DNA from: a virus
Strand: one strand, 5' to 3'
Virus record (IMG/VR): IMGVR_UViG_3300033550_000024
Span: 1-29,753 of that record
DNA: 29,753 nucleotides
Shown: positions 6,283 to 12,909 of the stretch, in pieces
Layout of the letters: each line of letters opens with the position of its first letter
Position numbering within the stretch: the stretch's first letter is position 1
The notes under the pieces: generated by a model
Seen by the model: only the letters and a program-made list of their open reading frames with translations
Database searches by the model: none
What the model was told of the DNA's origin: nothing
Translations under genes and position numbers: made by a program

Positions 6283-6468
6283 ATGCTTCAGCCACCTGTA
6301 ACTGACCTGGCACCATGGCGCCCCGGGCACTGGATCACACAGACCGGGTACGCGCTTAACGAAGACGATGTCGTCGTAGGCGTCAAGAAGGACAAGAAGC
6401 GGCAGATCGACATGATCGTGTCTGTTCGCAAAGTCGACTCAATGATTCGGAAGGGGTTCGGGAAATGA
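6283..6468 (+). CDS. Small hypothetical protein
   Basis: A 61-residue protein starts MLQPPVTDLAPWRPGHWITQ after GGGAGTCCCAAC. The second half is basic and strand-like (VVVGVKKDKKRQIDMIVSVRKVDSM). It ends in an overlap with the next gene. No domain is recognised. The basic face would suit nucleic-acid binding, but this is only a composition argument. Confidence 0.6.
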   Translation: MLQPPVTDLAPWRPGHWITQTGYALNEDDVVVGVKKDKKRQIDMIVSVRKVDSMIRKGFGK

Positions 6469-6815
6469 ATATTGATTGGGATGGAAAAGGTTTGCCGCCG
6501 GTTGGCGCTGAATGCGAATTCTGGCTATCCACTGACAATTGGCAGTTCGCTACGTGCGTAGCGCTCGATACCCTGGATGGTGTACCTGTTGCCGTAGTTC
6601 GGTATGACGGCGGATATTACGGGGCTTCTGCTAAGACTCTAGGCCCGATATCTAAAGAGCGAAAAGCGGAATTGCAACGCGAGAAGGATGCCGAAGAACT
6701 GGCGTTTATAGCCACGGGACACCGCGACCGCAGCAAAGATTGCTGGCTTTCAGTAGCTAAGGTTCTGCTTGACGCCGGCTATCGCAAATTCGAAATCGTC
6801 GAGGATGACGTATGA
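6465..6815 (+). CDS. Hypothetical phage protein (IDWDGKGLPPVG type)
   Basis: A 116-residue protein begins MNIDWDGKGLPPVGAECEF, an opening I recall from many Pseudomonas and enterobacterial phage proteins of unknown role. The N-terminal half is beta-rich with several tryptophans; the middle is a charged helix (KERKAELQREKDAEELAF); the C-terminus is short and mixed. It overlaps both neighbours by four bases. The CsrA-like gene follows directly. Confidence 0.7.
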   Translation: MNIDWDGKGLPPVGAECEFWLSTDNWQFATCVALDTLDGVPVAVVRYDGGYYGASAKTLGPISKERKAELQREKDAEELAFIATGHRDRSKDCWLSVAKVLLDAGYRKFEIVEDDV

Positions 6816-7096
6816 CAAATCTCGTGTTGACCCGTAAAGCCGGCCAGTCCGTTCGTCTTCTGATCGGCGACAAAACGGAATACGTCGAGATCCTCGATGT
6901 GACCGGCGGCTTCTGCAAATTCCGTTTGCTGTCCACCCTCCAGGTGGAACGCGTCCGGTTCCGCGACTCCATGCAAATTGCCGAGGGCGTATCAGTCTGC
7001 GTCGTTGACCTCGCCAAAGGCCATGCAAAGCTGAATTTCACCGCGCCGCGCGATGTTCACATCCTGCGTACTGAACTGATAAAGGAAGAAATCTGA
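6812..7096 (+). CDS. CsrA/RsmA-like RNA-binding protein with insertion
   Basis: A 94-residue protein reads as CsrA split by an insertion. Residues 4-11 (LVLTRKAG) match the CsrA first strand, including the RNA-contacting Leu and Arg. Residues about 60-92 (SVCVVDLAKGHAKLNFTAP, then RDVHILRTELIKEE) match the second half, including the AP-x-D/E-V and the Arg of the CsrA RNA-binding face (R86 here). Host CsrA is about 61 residues, and the extra 35 or so lie between these parts (about 22-58). CsrA proteins bind GGA motifs in mRNA leaders and change translation. A phage copy could reprogramme host or phage mRNAs, or compete with host RsmA; that is inference. It overlaps both neighbours within the operon. 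Confidence 0.7.
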   Translation: MTNLVLTRKAGQSVRLLIGDKTEYVEILDVTGGFCKFRLLSTLQVERVRFRDSMQIAEGVSVCVVDLAKGHAKLNFTAPRDVHILRTELIKEEI

Positions 7097-7506
7097 TGAA
7101 TAAGGGACCGGTTCACTACCATTTACGTGATTTTGCGGACAGCACAGGTGTAATAGTCGATGTTCGAAAATGGTACGTAAGCAGTGAAACGCCGTGCGGC
7201 TACTGGATCGTCAGCGAGTATTACTCCGACTACATCGGGCGTGAAGACCGGTGGTGCCAGAGCATCATTAAGCACAATCGCAAATGGACACCGAAGAAAT
7301 ACCCGAAGCGCTTCAGCCCTAATCTGAAGGACGCAGTGTTCTCGTTTCGCCGACGCAAAGCCGTACAGCTTTCGAAATTGGAATGGCAGCTCCAGCAAGC
7401 CCGACAGGTTGACGCGTTCCTGCAAACTTTGGACGACTCCACAGTTACCGAAGAGGGTTTCAACTGCGGTACTCCAGAAGAATGGCTCGGACTGCGTTGG
7501 GAATGA
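7096..7506 (+). CDS. Hypothetical phage protein
   Basis: A 136-residue protein has an aromatic N-terminal half (VRKWYVSSETPCGYWIVSEYYSDYIG), a basic middle (KWTPKKYPKRF, FRRRKAVQLSKLEWQLQQARQ) and an acidic tail. The basic stretch and helix suggest contact with nucleic acid or a host protein. It begins on the last base of the CsrA-like gene and ends in an ATGA overlap with the next. No family is recognised. Confidence 0.7.
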   Translation: MNKGPVHYHLRDFADSTGVIVDVRKWYVSSETPCGYWIVSEYYSDYIGREDRWCQSIIKHNRKWTPKKYPKRFSPNLKDAVFSFRRRKAVQLSKLEWQLQQARQVDAFLQTLDDSTVTEEGFNCGTPEEWLGLRWE

Positions 7507-7814
7507 ACCGCTTCCCATGCCGCTGTAGGTCTTGCGATGGCCGCAGAACGTTTACGCAGCTACCCGAGAACATGCGCAACGGTTGCAAGTGCAAAGCATG
7601 CCGGGAAGCACGAGCAAAAGGTATAGAGCCGATCGTGCATTGCGACTGCGGCGGCACGTACCGGGTAGACGTTTACAGGCTCAAGGTTGAACACAAGAAA
7701 TACGGCTGCCAGTGTTCGGGCTTTCCGTTCGACAACGGCACCCACCGCAAAGGCAGTTCCAGCCCCTCGAATGGGTGGTACTGCATCCATAACGTGAAAG
7801 GAGAAGGACGATGA
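7503..7814 (+). CDS. Multi-cysteine zinc-binding protein
   Basis: A 103-residue protein starts MNRFPCRCRSC at the ATGA overlap; an open frame seven codons longer exists but lacks support. Cys pairs recur: CRCRSC, CKCKAC, CDCGG and CQC, enough for two zinc sites of ribbon type. The strands between the pairs (GGTYRVDVYRLKVEHKKYGC) fit such a fold. It may bind nucleic acid or a transcription partner. The family is not recognised with certainty. Confidence 0.7.
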   Translation: MNRFPCRCRSCDGRRTFTQLPENMRNGCKCKACREARAKGIEPIVHCDCGGTYRVDVYRLKVEHKKYGCQCSGFPFDNGTHRKGSSSPSNGWYCIHNVKGEGR

Positions 7815-8140
7815 ATGAATTTAAAGGCACACCAGGACCGTGGTTCCATCACGGCCCATCTGGTTCACAACACACCATGGGCGGCTACATTAATTCCTCG
7901 CCGGAGAGGAATAGTTCTAACGTTGTGTGTTCGGTCTACGGAACGAATGGCCAGCCGCACGAGGAAAACGCGAAGCTCATCGCCGCTGCGCCGGAACTAT
8001 TAGAAGCCCTGGCCGCCGCTTCCAAGAAATTGGAAGACGTAAAGAGTACTTTTCACGGAGGGTTCTACACGGGCCGCGAGTTGTATACCGACCTGTTCGC
8101 CAAGATCGACGGCGCCTTAGCCAAAGCCCTCGGTAAATAG
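7811..8140 (+). CDS. Hypothetical phage protein (TPGPW...ENAKLIAAAPELLEAL)
   Basis: A 109-residue protein carries two signatures seen again and again in phage and prophage proteins: GTPGPW near the N-terminus and ENAKLIAAAPELLEAL in the centre. A helical tail follows. The role of this group is not established. It closes the second rightward transcription segment, and a promoter follows about 25 bases after its stop. Confidence 0.75.
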   Translation: MNEFKGTPGPWFHHGPSGSQHTMGGYINSSPERNSSNVVCSVYGTNGQPHEENAKLIAAAPELLEALAAASKKLEDVKSTFHGGFYTGRELYTDLFAKIDGALAKALGK

Positions 8141-8165
8141 CTACAAGTATTAGCAACTAAACCAC

Positions 8166-8204
8166 TTGACATACCTTGTGCCGCTCTCTACCATCTGCGG
8201 CACA
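8166..8204 (+). promoter_or_regulatory. Rightward promoter for the nuclease/SSB module, with flanking dyad
   Basis: A consensus -35 TTGACA (8166-8171) and -10 TACCAT (8189-8194) lie 17 bases apart. A perfect 8-base inverted repeat, TGTGCCGC (8177-8184) and GCGGCACA (8197-8204), brackets the -10 element. It could be an operator or a hairpin. This differs from the ACAA-N8-TTGT dyad of the other promoters, so this module may be timed separately. The first gene starts at 8230. Confidence 0.65.
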
Positions 8205-8229
8205 CCTTAACCAAAAAGGAACTTGCAAC

Positions 8230-8649
8230 ATGTCGATCGAAACCCTGATCCAAGCCCATACCGAAGCGCTGCTCGCGAACACCGAAGCCGTCAAGCTGCT
8301 GACCCTCTCCCTGGCCGGCCGTACGCCTACTGCTGAAAAGCCGAAGGTGGAGAAAGTCGAGAAGGTTAAGCAGGAAGAAAAGAAAGAAGAGCCGAAGGTT
8401 GGCGTTGTGGTCACCGACGAAAAAGGAGATGCCGTTATCGAAGAACCGGCAGCAGTCCCTTACGAAACTGTCCGCGCACTGGTGCTCAAACTGGCCCCGA
8501 CGCAGCGTGACTCGATCAAGGCGCTGAACGCTAAGCACGGTATTGCCAACTTGAAAGTCCTGCTGGACAAGGAAGACGACTTCAGCACCGTGAACGACCA
8601 GGCGAAGCTGGAAGCCGTCTACGCCGATCTGCAGGCACTGGAGGCGTAA
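8230..8649 (+). CDS. Hypothetical protein upstream of the RecB-like nuclease
   Basis: A 139-residue protein from the ATG at 8230, after AAAAAGGA; an 18-codon longer frame crosses the promoter and is unlikely. It has an N-terminal helix (SIETLIQAHTEALLANTEAVKLL), a Lys/Glu-rich linker (PKVEKVEKVKQEEKKEEPK), and a compact helical C-terminal domain (VRALVLKLAPTQRDSIKALNAKHG). Proteins of this build often precede the DUF2800 nuclease in phage genomes. Its place directly before the nuclease and ssDNA-binding genes suggests a recombination or replication accessory. Confidence 0.75.
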   Translation: MSIETLIQAHTEALLANTEAVKLLTLSLAGRTPTAEKPKVEKVEKVKQEEKKEEPKVGVVVTDEKGDAVIEEPAAVPYETVRALVLKLAPTQRDSIKALNAKHGIANLKVLLDKEDDFSTVNDQAKLEAVYADLQALEA

Positions 8650-8652
8650 GCC

Positions 8653-10107
8653 ATGGCCCATGCATTCTTCGCGCCGTCCGGCGCGCCTGCCGCGATGCTT
8701 TGTAATGTGAAGCCGTGGCGGGAAAAGGAGTTCCCCGATATGGGTAACGATGCTTCTGACGAAGGTACAGCAGCGCACTTCCTGCTTGAGCAATGCTTGA
8801 CACAGCAAAACGAAGCAAAAGCTTTTCAAGGTCTGCGAATCAAAGTGGAAAATGGTAACGCCGAGTTCCACACGTCCGGTGCTTACCCGGTCGGGCTCGA
8901 CATGATCCATGAGATACAGAAGACCCTGGACGTGATCTACTCGCTGGCTGATGGCGCTACTGTGTACCCGGAACAAGTGTTGTCGATTGAGTTCATCACC
9001 GGCGAAGAAGGCGCTACCGGCACCAGCGATACGGTAATCATCAAAGGCGATACGGCAATAATTGCCGATTTGAAATATGGAAGAGGCGTCCAGGTCTTCG
9101 CAGAAGGCAACGAGCAGTTGCTGATCTACGGTGCTTCAGCGGTAGCGGACTTCGACGCGCTTGGCGAGATCGAGCATGTAGAGCTGCACATCCTGCAACC
9201 CCGTCTCAACCACTTCGACGTTTGGAAGTTGTCGGTTGCCGAGATGAACGAGCGTATTGAACAGATCCGCCAAACGTCCAAGCACATCCTGGCCGGTCCT
9301 GAAGGTTTGACAGCAGTGCCAGGCGACAAGCAGTGCCGATTCTGCAAAGCGTCCGCGACCTGTCCTGAGCGAACTGCTTTCACCATGGAGCTAATCGTCG
9401 GCGAGTTCGTCGATCTCGACAAAGGCTTCATCAAAGTAGAAATGCCGCAGGCTGAAAAGCTGTTGGCTCAAGCATTCGACGTGAAGCCCGCGGCGATTAC
9501 ATTTCAGCACGAGATCGACGACGGTGCGCAGAACCATATCGCTGCCTGCTTCACCGTCAAAAAGCCGAACATTCGGCCAAGTCTTGAAGCGGCGGAAGCC
9601 AAGTTGCCCGACGCATCGGATGAGCGCTTGGCGACCCTGATGGACGCGGCCGATATGATCGAAGGCTTTGCCAAAGCGGTACGTGCTGAGGTTGAGCGGC
9701 GTCTCCTGGCAGGTAAGTTCACCGATGCCCGATACAAGCTGGTCGAAGGTCGGCAGGGAGCGCGTAGTTGGACCAGCGAGGAGGAAGCTGAAGCCGCGCT
9801 GAAGGCGATGCGGTTGAAGGTCGACCAAATGTACGACTTCAAGCTGATCAGCCCCACAACGGCGGAGAAGGTCTTGAAGGAAGCGAACCCACGCAAGTGG
9901 AACAAACTGCAGCCATTGATTGGCCGTAGCGATGGCAAGCCATCCGTAGCACCGGCCAGCGACAAGCGTCCCGCTTTGAGTATGGCGATTGCCGACAGCT
10001 TCGAGGTTCTGACTGAAGAAGATGTCAAAGAAGTTTTCGACCGTTACGAAGCATCAAAAGCTGCAGAACAATCCGTCGCCGAAGATAACTTCGACGATCT
10101 CGTGTAA
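8653..10107 (+). CDS. DUF2800 RecB/Cas4-like exonuclease with iron-sulfur ligands
   Basis: A 484-residue protein of the DUF2800 group, related to RecB and Cas4 nucleases. Visible motifs are EGTAAH (37-42), GTSD with D126, ADLKYGRG (138-145; D139 and K141 of the D...(D/E)xK site) and QLLIYG (155-160). Cys228, Cys231 and Cys237 (CRFCKASATC), together with Cys17 near the N-terminus, have the spacing of the 4Fe-4S ligands in Cas4 and AddB. The remaining 240 residues are an added C-terminal part. It probably resects DNA ends for recombination and works with the ssDNA-binding protein coded next. All catalytic residues I know for this fold appear present. Confidence 0.85.
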   Translation: MAHAFFAPSGAPAAMLCNVKPWREKEFPDMGNDASDEGTAAHFLLEQCLTQQNEAKAFQGLRIKVENGNAEFHTSGAYPVGLDMIHEIQKTLDVIYSLADGATVYPEQVLSIEFITGEEGATGTSDTVIIKGDTAIIADLKYGRGVQVFAEGNEQLLIYGASAVADFDALGEIEHVELHILQPRLNHFDVWKLSVAEMNERIEQIRQTSKHILAGPEGLTAVPGDKQCRFCKASATCPERTAFTMELIVGEFVDLDKGFIKVEMPQAEKLLAQAFDVKPAAITFQHEIDDGAQNHIAACFTVKKPNIRPSLEAAEAKLPDASDERLATLMDAADMIEGFAKAVRAEVERRLLAGKFTDARYKLVEGRQGARSWTSEEEAEAALKAMRLKVDQMYDFKLISPTTAEKVLKEANPRKWNKLQPLIGRSDGKPSVAPASDKRPALSMAIADSFEVLTEEDVKEVFDRYEASKAAEQSVAEDNFDDLV

Positions 10108-10138
10108 TTCAAACCTAAACTGATACTGAGGATTTACC

Positions 10139-10687
10139 ATGAAACATACTTTCCAAGACGCGCGCATTTCCTTCCCGAACATCTTCACCGCCAAAGCCAA
10201 CGAGCAAGGTAAGGAGCAGTTCTCCGCAGCCTTCCTGTTCGAACCTGACCACAAAGGAATCCCGGCACTCGACGCGGTGATCGAAGAAGTCGGCAAAGCC
10301 AAGTGGGGCGCCAAGTGGCCGGCGGTGAAGAAAGAGCTGACCGCAGGCGGAAAGCTGCTCGTCCACAACGGTGACAGCAAAGCCTCCCTGGCTGGCTACG
10401 AGGGCAATCTGTTCTTCAACGCCTACAACACTGTCCGTCCTACCGTGGTCGACCGCGACCGCTCGCCGCTGACCGCACAAGACGGCAAGCCGTACTCGGG
10501 CAGCTTTGTAAACGTGATCGTCGACATCTGGGCCCAGGACAACAGCTACGGCAAGCGCATCAACGCTCAGCTCCAAGGCATCCAGTTCGTCAAGGACGGC
10601 GAAGCGTTCTCCGGTGGAGGCACCTCGGCGGATGCTAGCGACTTCGAGGAGATCGCAGACGGCGCTGACGCGGAAGACCTGGCATGA
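10139..10687 (+). CDS. Enc34-type ssDNA-binding protein (DUF2815)
   Basis: A 182-residue protein fits the DUF2815 family, whose phage Enc34 member binds single-stranded DNA through an OB-like fold. The typical opening is MKHTFQDARISFPNIF; GYEGNLFFNAYNT, TVVDRDRSPLT and YSGSFVNVIVDIWAQDN follow in the expected order. The tail after residue 160 is acidic (DFEEIADGADAEDL), as in many ssDNA-binding proteins that use it to recruit partners. It is coded directly after the nuclease, and the pair is expected to protect and process phage DNA ends. The ATG follows a GAGG-containing site. Confidence 0.85.
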   Translation: MKHTFQDARISFPNIFTAKANEQGKEQFSAAFLFEPDHKGIPALDAVIEEVGKAKWGAKWPAVKKELTAGGKLLVHNGDSKASLAGYEGNLFFNAYNTVRPTVVDRDRSPLTAQDGKPYSGSFVNVIVDIWAQDNSYGKRINAQLQGIQFVKDGEAFSGGGTSADASDFEEIADGADAEDLA

Positions 10688-10902
10688 AGCGCATCGACTA
10701 TACGGAGTATGACGAAAAACTCTTGAAGTCGATTCGAGAAGGCTATAACACCTTTAGCGCCTTGGATGTCCACATGGACGAGGAGAACAAAAAGCTTCAA
10801 CCGGTCGGCGATAGGTGGCGGATTATTGATCGCCGTCTGACAGCGCTGAAGAAGAAAGGAATCGTAGTTTTCCACGGGAGGAAGTGGCACGTTCAGGGCT
10901 AA
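10684..10902 (+). CDS. Small winged-helix-like protein
   Basis: A 72-residue basic protein (MKRIDYTEYDEKLLKSIREG, later DRRLTALKKKGIVVFHGRKWHVQG). The helix-helix-strand order, with a LKKKG turn and a closing strand pair, resembles a winged-helix DNA-binding domain of minimal size. It overlaps the ssDNA-binding gene start-to-stop and is followed at once by a terminator, so it ends the module. A regulatory or replication-accessory role is possible but not shown. Confidence 0.65.
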   Translation: MKRIDYTEYDEKLLKSIREGYNTFSALDVHMDEENKKLQPVGDRWRIIDRRLTALKKKGIVVFHGRKWHVQG

Positions 10903-10923
10903 CCGCTAAAGCAACACCAGAAG

Positions 10924-10946
10924 GCCCGGCTTGTGTCGGGCTTTTT
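10924..10946 (+). terminator. Rho-independent terminator after the SSB module
   Basis: A GCCCG/CGGGC stem (10924-10928 and 10937-10941, 8-base loop) is followed by five T. It lies 22 bases past the winged-helix gene and 24 bases before the next promoter, so it separates two transcription units clearly. Confidence 0.8.
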
Positions 10947-10969
10947 GTTGACCGCTCGTCGGGATACGC

Positions 10970-10998
10970 AAGACAATACAAGTAATGCGTTGTACATT
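10970..10998 (+). promoter_or_regulatory. Rightward promoter with spacer operator
   Basis: A -35 of AAGACA and a -10 of TACATT are 17 bases apart. The dyad ACAA-N8-TTGT (10978-10993) occupies the spacer and shares its last base with the -10, as at 3970 and 5314. It drives the accessory block starting at 11035. Confidence 0.65.
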
Positions 10999-11034
10999 TG
11001 CTTTAACGAAAACAAACGCAGGGAGTAACGGGAA

Positions 11035-11286
11035 ATGCGCATTAACGAAGATCTCCTAGAATCCTTGGTAGAGCTTGAAGAATACGTTGGAAATTTGGGG
11101 AAAGTTACGGGGGATTCGCTCGTAATATACAACAAAGCCGGGAAGGCGATAGCCAAAGCTAAGGCCTCCAAGAGACTATCCGCCGCTAAATATTGTGAAG
11201 AGGCTTTTCGCCAAGTCCCAGAAGCTAAGGCCTACAAGCTGCTGGATGAACTGACCCACTGGCATGAAGTCGGGAGATACCAATGA
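11035..11286 (+). CDS. Hypothetical helical protein
   Basis: An 83-residue protein starts MRINEDLLESLVELEEYVGN after GGGAGTAACGGGAA. It is nearly all helical, with a lysine- and alanine-rich centre (KAGKAIAKAKASKRLSAAKY). As first gene behind the promoter at 10970-10998 it should be well expressed. No family is recognised. Its last codons overlap the next start. Confidence 0.65.
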   Translation: MRINEDLLESLVELEEYVGNLGKVTGDSLVIYNKAGKAIAKAKASKRLSAAKYCEEAFRQVPEAKAYKLLDELTHWHEVGRYQ

Positions 11287-11483
11287 AACCGGATTGGAAA
11301 GAAGCGCCAAAATGGGCGAACGATTTGCTAGTTCAACCCGGTTTCAACGGCCCTTGCTACTGCTGGACTGAAGCGTACACAGACGGATCTAAGGCGCAAT
11401 GGCATGAAGATTTGGGACGAGATCACATGGCTTTTGAACTCCGTACTTCGTGCTGGGATTACGTCGAGGGCCGCCCAGTATGA
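11283..11483 (+). CDS. Small hypothetical protein
   Basis: A 66-residue protein rich in Trp and Cys (KPDWKEAPKWANDLLVQPGF, CYCWTEAY, TSCWDYVEG). It overlaps both neighbours by four bases. The aromatic and Cys content suggests a compact fold, possibly metal-stabilised, but there are too few Cys for a regular zinc ribbon. Function unknown. Confidence 0.6.
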   Translation: MKPDWKEAPKWANDLLVQPGFNGPCYCWTEAYTDGSKAQWHEDLGRDHMAFELRTSCWDYVEGRPV

Positions 11484-11596
11484 ACATCGCATTCAGCATC
11501 CAGTGCTACAAGAAGCTCCGGGCCAAGGGTTACAAACCCGCCGCCGCGCTCTACGCAGCAAAGTTCTACAAATCGCGTTATCCGTTCATCAAGTAG
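11480..11596 (+). CDS. Tiny basic peptide
   Basis: A 38-residue, strongly basic frame (IQCYKKLRAKGYKPAAALYA, then KFYKSRYPFIK) starts in an ATGA overlap. Its net charge is about +9. Such peptides may bind nucleic acid or ribosomes, yet no motif is distinctive. The coupled start and the gapless operon support it being a real gene. Confidence 0.5.
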   Translation: MNIAFSIQCYKKLRAKGYKPAAALYAAKFYKSRYPFIK

Positions 11597-11607
11597 GGAG
11601 AAAGGAA

Positions 11608-11799
11608 ATGAACATCGAAGAGGCTCGCACCAAGATCAACGCTCTACTAGACCTCGTAGCCGCAGGTGCTGAATGCGATGTTACGGAAATCGTTATGCAA
11701 GAAGTAGAGCCTCATACAGATACTCCTCGATACTTCGCGCCAAGGTACAAACTGGTCGTCGACTTCGAAATCCTAAAGCTCAAGGAAGCCGCCAAATGA
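11608..11799 (+). CDS. Small hypothetical acidic protein
   Basis: A 63-residue protein starts MNIEEARTKINALLDLVAAG after GGGAGAAAGGAA. It has an N-terminal helix, then strands (YKLVVDFEILKL). The longer open frame starting upstream lacks a ribosome site. It ends in an ATGA overlap with the lipoprotein gene. No domain is recognised. Confidence 0.6.
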   Translation: MNIEEARTKINALLDLVAAGAECDVTEIVMQEVEPHTDTPRYFAPRYKLVVDFEILKLKEAAK

Positions 11800-12179
11800 A
11801 AACCCTTACCGCCGCTGCACTGCTCATGAGCCTCACCGGCTGCTCTACCATGATGAACGACCGCATTACCGACGTCAGCGTGCTGTCGGAGCCGTCCGGC
11901 CAGCGCTACAGCATCACGGACGAAGACGGTAAGCGTGTGCGCACGGGTACTACGCCTGACCAGATCAAGCTGGACGCAGCGGCCGGGTTCTTCGACGGTC
12001 AGACCTACCAGGTCGAGTACGAGGACGGCAAGACGACCGAACTCGACTCGCACACCACGCCTTGGTACTGGGTTGGCTTCTGCATCACCGTTGTATCCGG
12101 CTTCATCGTCGATCCGCTGACCGGCGATATGTTCTCGCTCCCTGCGGAGGTGTCGAATGTTAACCCCGATCGTTCTTAA
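11796..12179 (+). CDS. Phage-encoded lipoprotein
   Basis: A 127-residue protein has a short type II signal peptide (MKTLTAAALLMSLTGC) with lipobox LTGC; cleavage before Cys16 would leave a lipidated, envelope-anchored protein. The mature part has strands (YSITDEDGKRVRTGTTP, YQVEYEDGKTTEL). Near the end is a hydrophobic stretch, PWYWVGFCITVVSGFIVDP, followed by LTGDMFSLP. Bacterial lipoproteins with a W-WxG...G-x-x-DP-x-TG-x-x-x-x-LP ending are common in Pseudomonas. Lipoproteins outside the lysis set often act in superinfection exclusion or host conversion; that role is inference. The next gene begins inside its last codons. Confidence 0.75.
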   Translation: MKTLTAAALLMSLTGCSTMMNDRITDVSVLSEPSGQRYSITDEDGKRVRTGTTPDQIKLDAAAGFFDGQTYQVEYEDGKTTELDSHTTPWYWVGFCITVVSGFIVDPLTGDMFSLPAEVSNVNPDRS

Positions 12180-12303
12180 CGGTTACGTCCAGTGGGTTCA
12201 TCCGTGGCGAGCTGCGCAAGGCCAGTCCGTCTACCTGTACGGCGAGGACTACAATTCCCCGTACTGCCCAATTCAGTTCGAGGTGCGCAATGACTCCGTT
12301 TGA
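12157..12303 (+). CDS. Small hypothetical protein
   Basis: A 48-residue frame begins inside the end of the lipoprotein gene, after a strong GGAGG site. It reads MLTPIVLNGYVQWVHPWRAA and ends FEVRNDSV. It looks like a small beta-rich domain. The good ribosome site and the gapless chain make a real gene likely. Function unknown. Confidence 0.55.
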   Translation: MLTPIVLNGYVQWVHPWRAAQGQSVYLYGEDYNSPYCPIQFEVRNDSV

Positions 12304-12442
12304 GCTTGGCTACCAGGCGTTCCTTGCCGGCCTAACGCGCGATGAAAATCCGTTCGATAAGGACGACTCGCCCTGGTCTCTCGGCAAGTGGATCGAGGGC
12401 TGGAACAAAGCCTATCGCGCACGGCAGGAGAAGCAGACATGA
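12290..12442 (+). CDS. RMF/CrpP-like small protein
   Basis: A 50-residue protein reads GYQAFLAGLTRDENPFD, then WSLGKWIEGWNKAYRARQ. The pattern G-Y-x-A-(F)-x-A-G-x-x-R-x-x-N-P-(F/Y) followed by W-x-x-G-W-x-x-A is that of ribosome modulation factor and the RMF-like CrpP group of Pseudomonas. RMF binds 70S ribosomes and drives dimerisation to inactive 100S particles. Small phage copies might alter host translation, but short length and weak similarity leave this open. The gene overlaps both neighbours. Confidence 0.6.
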   Translation: MTPFELGYQAFLAGLTRDENPFDKDDSPWSLGKWIEGWNKAYRARQEKQT

Positions 12443-12552
12443 CCTGGTGGCAGTGGTGGCTCCTCGCCTCAGTAATCCTGTGCTCCGCCTACAGCCTGAT
12501 GCGGTCCCGGCAGAAGCGGCGCGAAACGTACAACTGGGTGTTTACCGCCTGA
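12439..12552 (+). CDS. Small single-span membrane protein
   Basis: A 37-residue frame with a tryptophan-rich start (MTWWQWWLLASVILCSAY) forms one transmembrane helix and then a basic tail (MRSRQKRRETYNW), which predicts an N-out, C-in orientation by the positive-inside rule. It starts in an ATGA overlap. It may belong with the preceding lipoprotein as an envelope-modifying set; that link is position only. Confidence 0.55.
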   Translation: MTWWQWWLLASVILCSAYSLMRSRQKRRETYNWVFTA

Positions 12553-12570
12553 TCAATTGGAGATTTTGGA

Positions 12571-12909
12571 ATGAGTGAAGTAACTGAGGTGAATGGCCAG
12601 CTGCGCGGTGAACTTGAGCGAATCGCGGCATGCGTCGGCGAGGATCACCCTGACCTTGCGCGAGATCTGCGCGCGGCTCGACTGGATGTCTGCCGTCTTG
12701 AGGCTCGCGAGCATGTCGTGCGCAACTCAAATGATGAATACCAATCCCAGCTCGCTGCTTTGCGGGAAGAGCTGGCGCAGAAAGTTGTGCTATCAATCCG
12801 CGATATCTGCGAGCTTGAGCCTGCCGATAGTGATGATCCTGAATGTATCCAAATAAAGGCGTCAGATCTCGGCGCAATTCTTTCGCGGCATTTTGAGGGC
12901 ATCGAATGA
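12571..12909 (+). CDS. Hypothetical coiled-coil protein
   Basis: A 112-residue protein starts after TTGGAGATTTTGGA. The centre is a long charged helix (ARDLRAARLDVCRLEAREHV, then SQLAALREELAQKVVL) suited to coiled-coil dimers, and the end is acidic. Proteins of this kind with N-terminal helical repeats are common in phage accessory blocks. No specific domain is recognised. Confidence 0.65.
   Translation: MSEVTEVNGQLRGELERIAACVGEDHPDLARDLRAARLDVCRLEAREHVVRNSNDEYQSQLAALREELAQKVVLSIRDICELEPADSDDPECIQIKASDLGAILSRHFEGIE

Noticed and set aside
8188-8976. A 262-residue leftward open frame over the start of the nuclease module
   Set aside because: Shadow of two convincing rightward genes and a promoter; its His/Phe/Leu-rich composition is non-natural.
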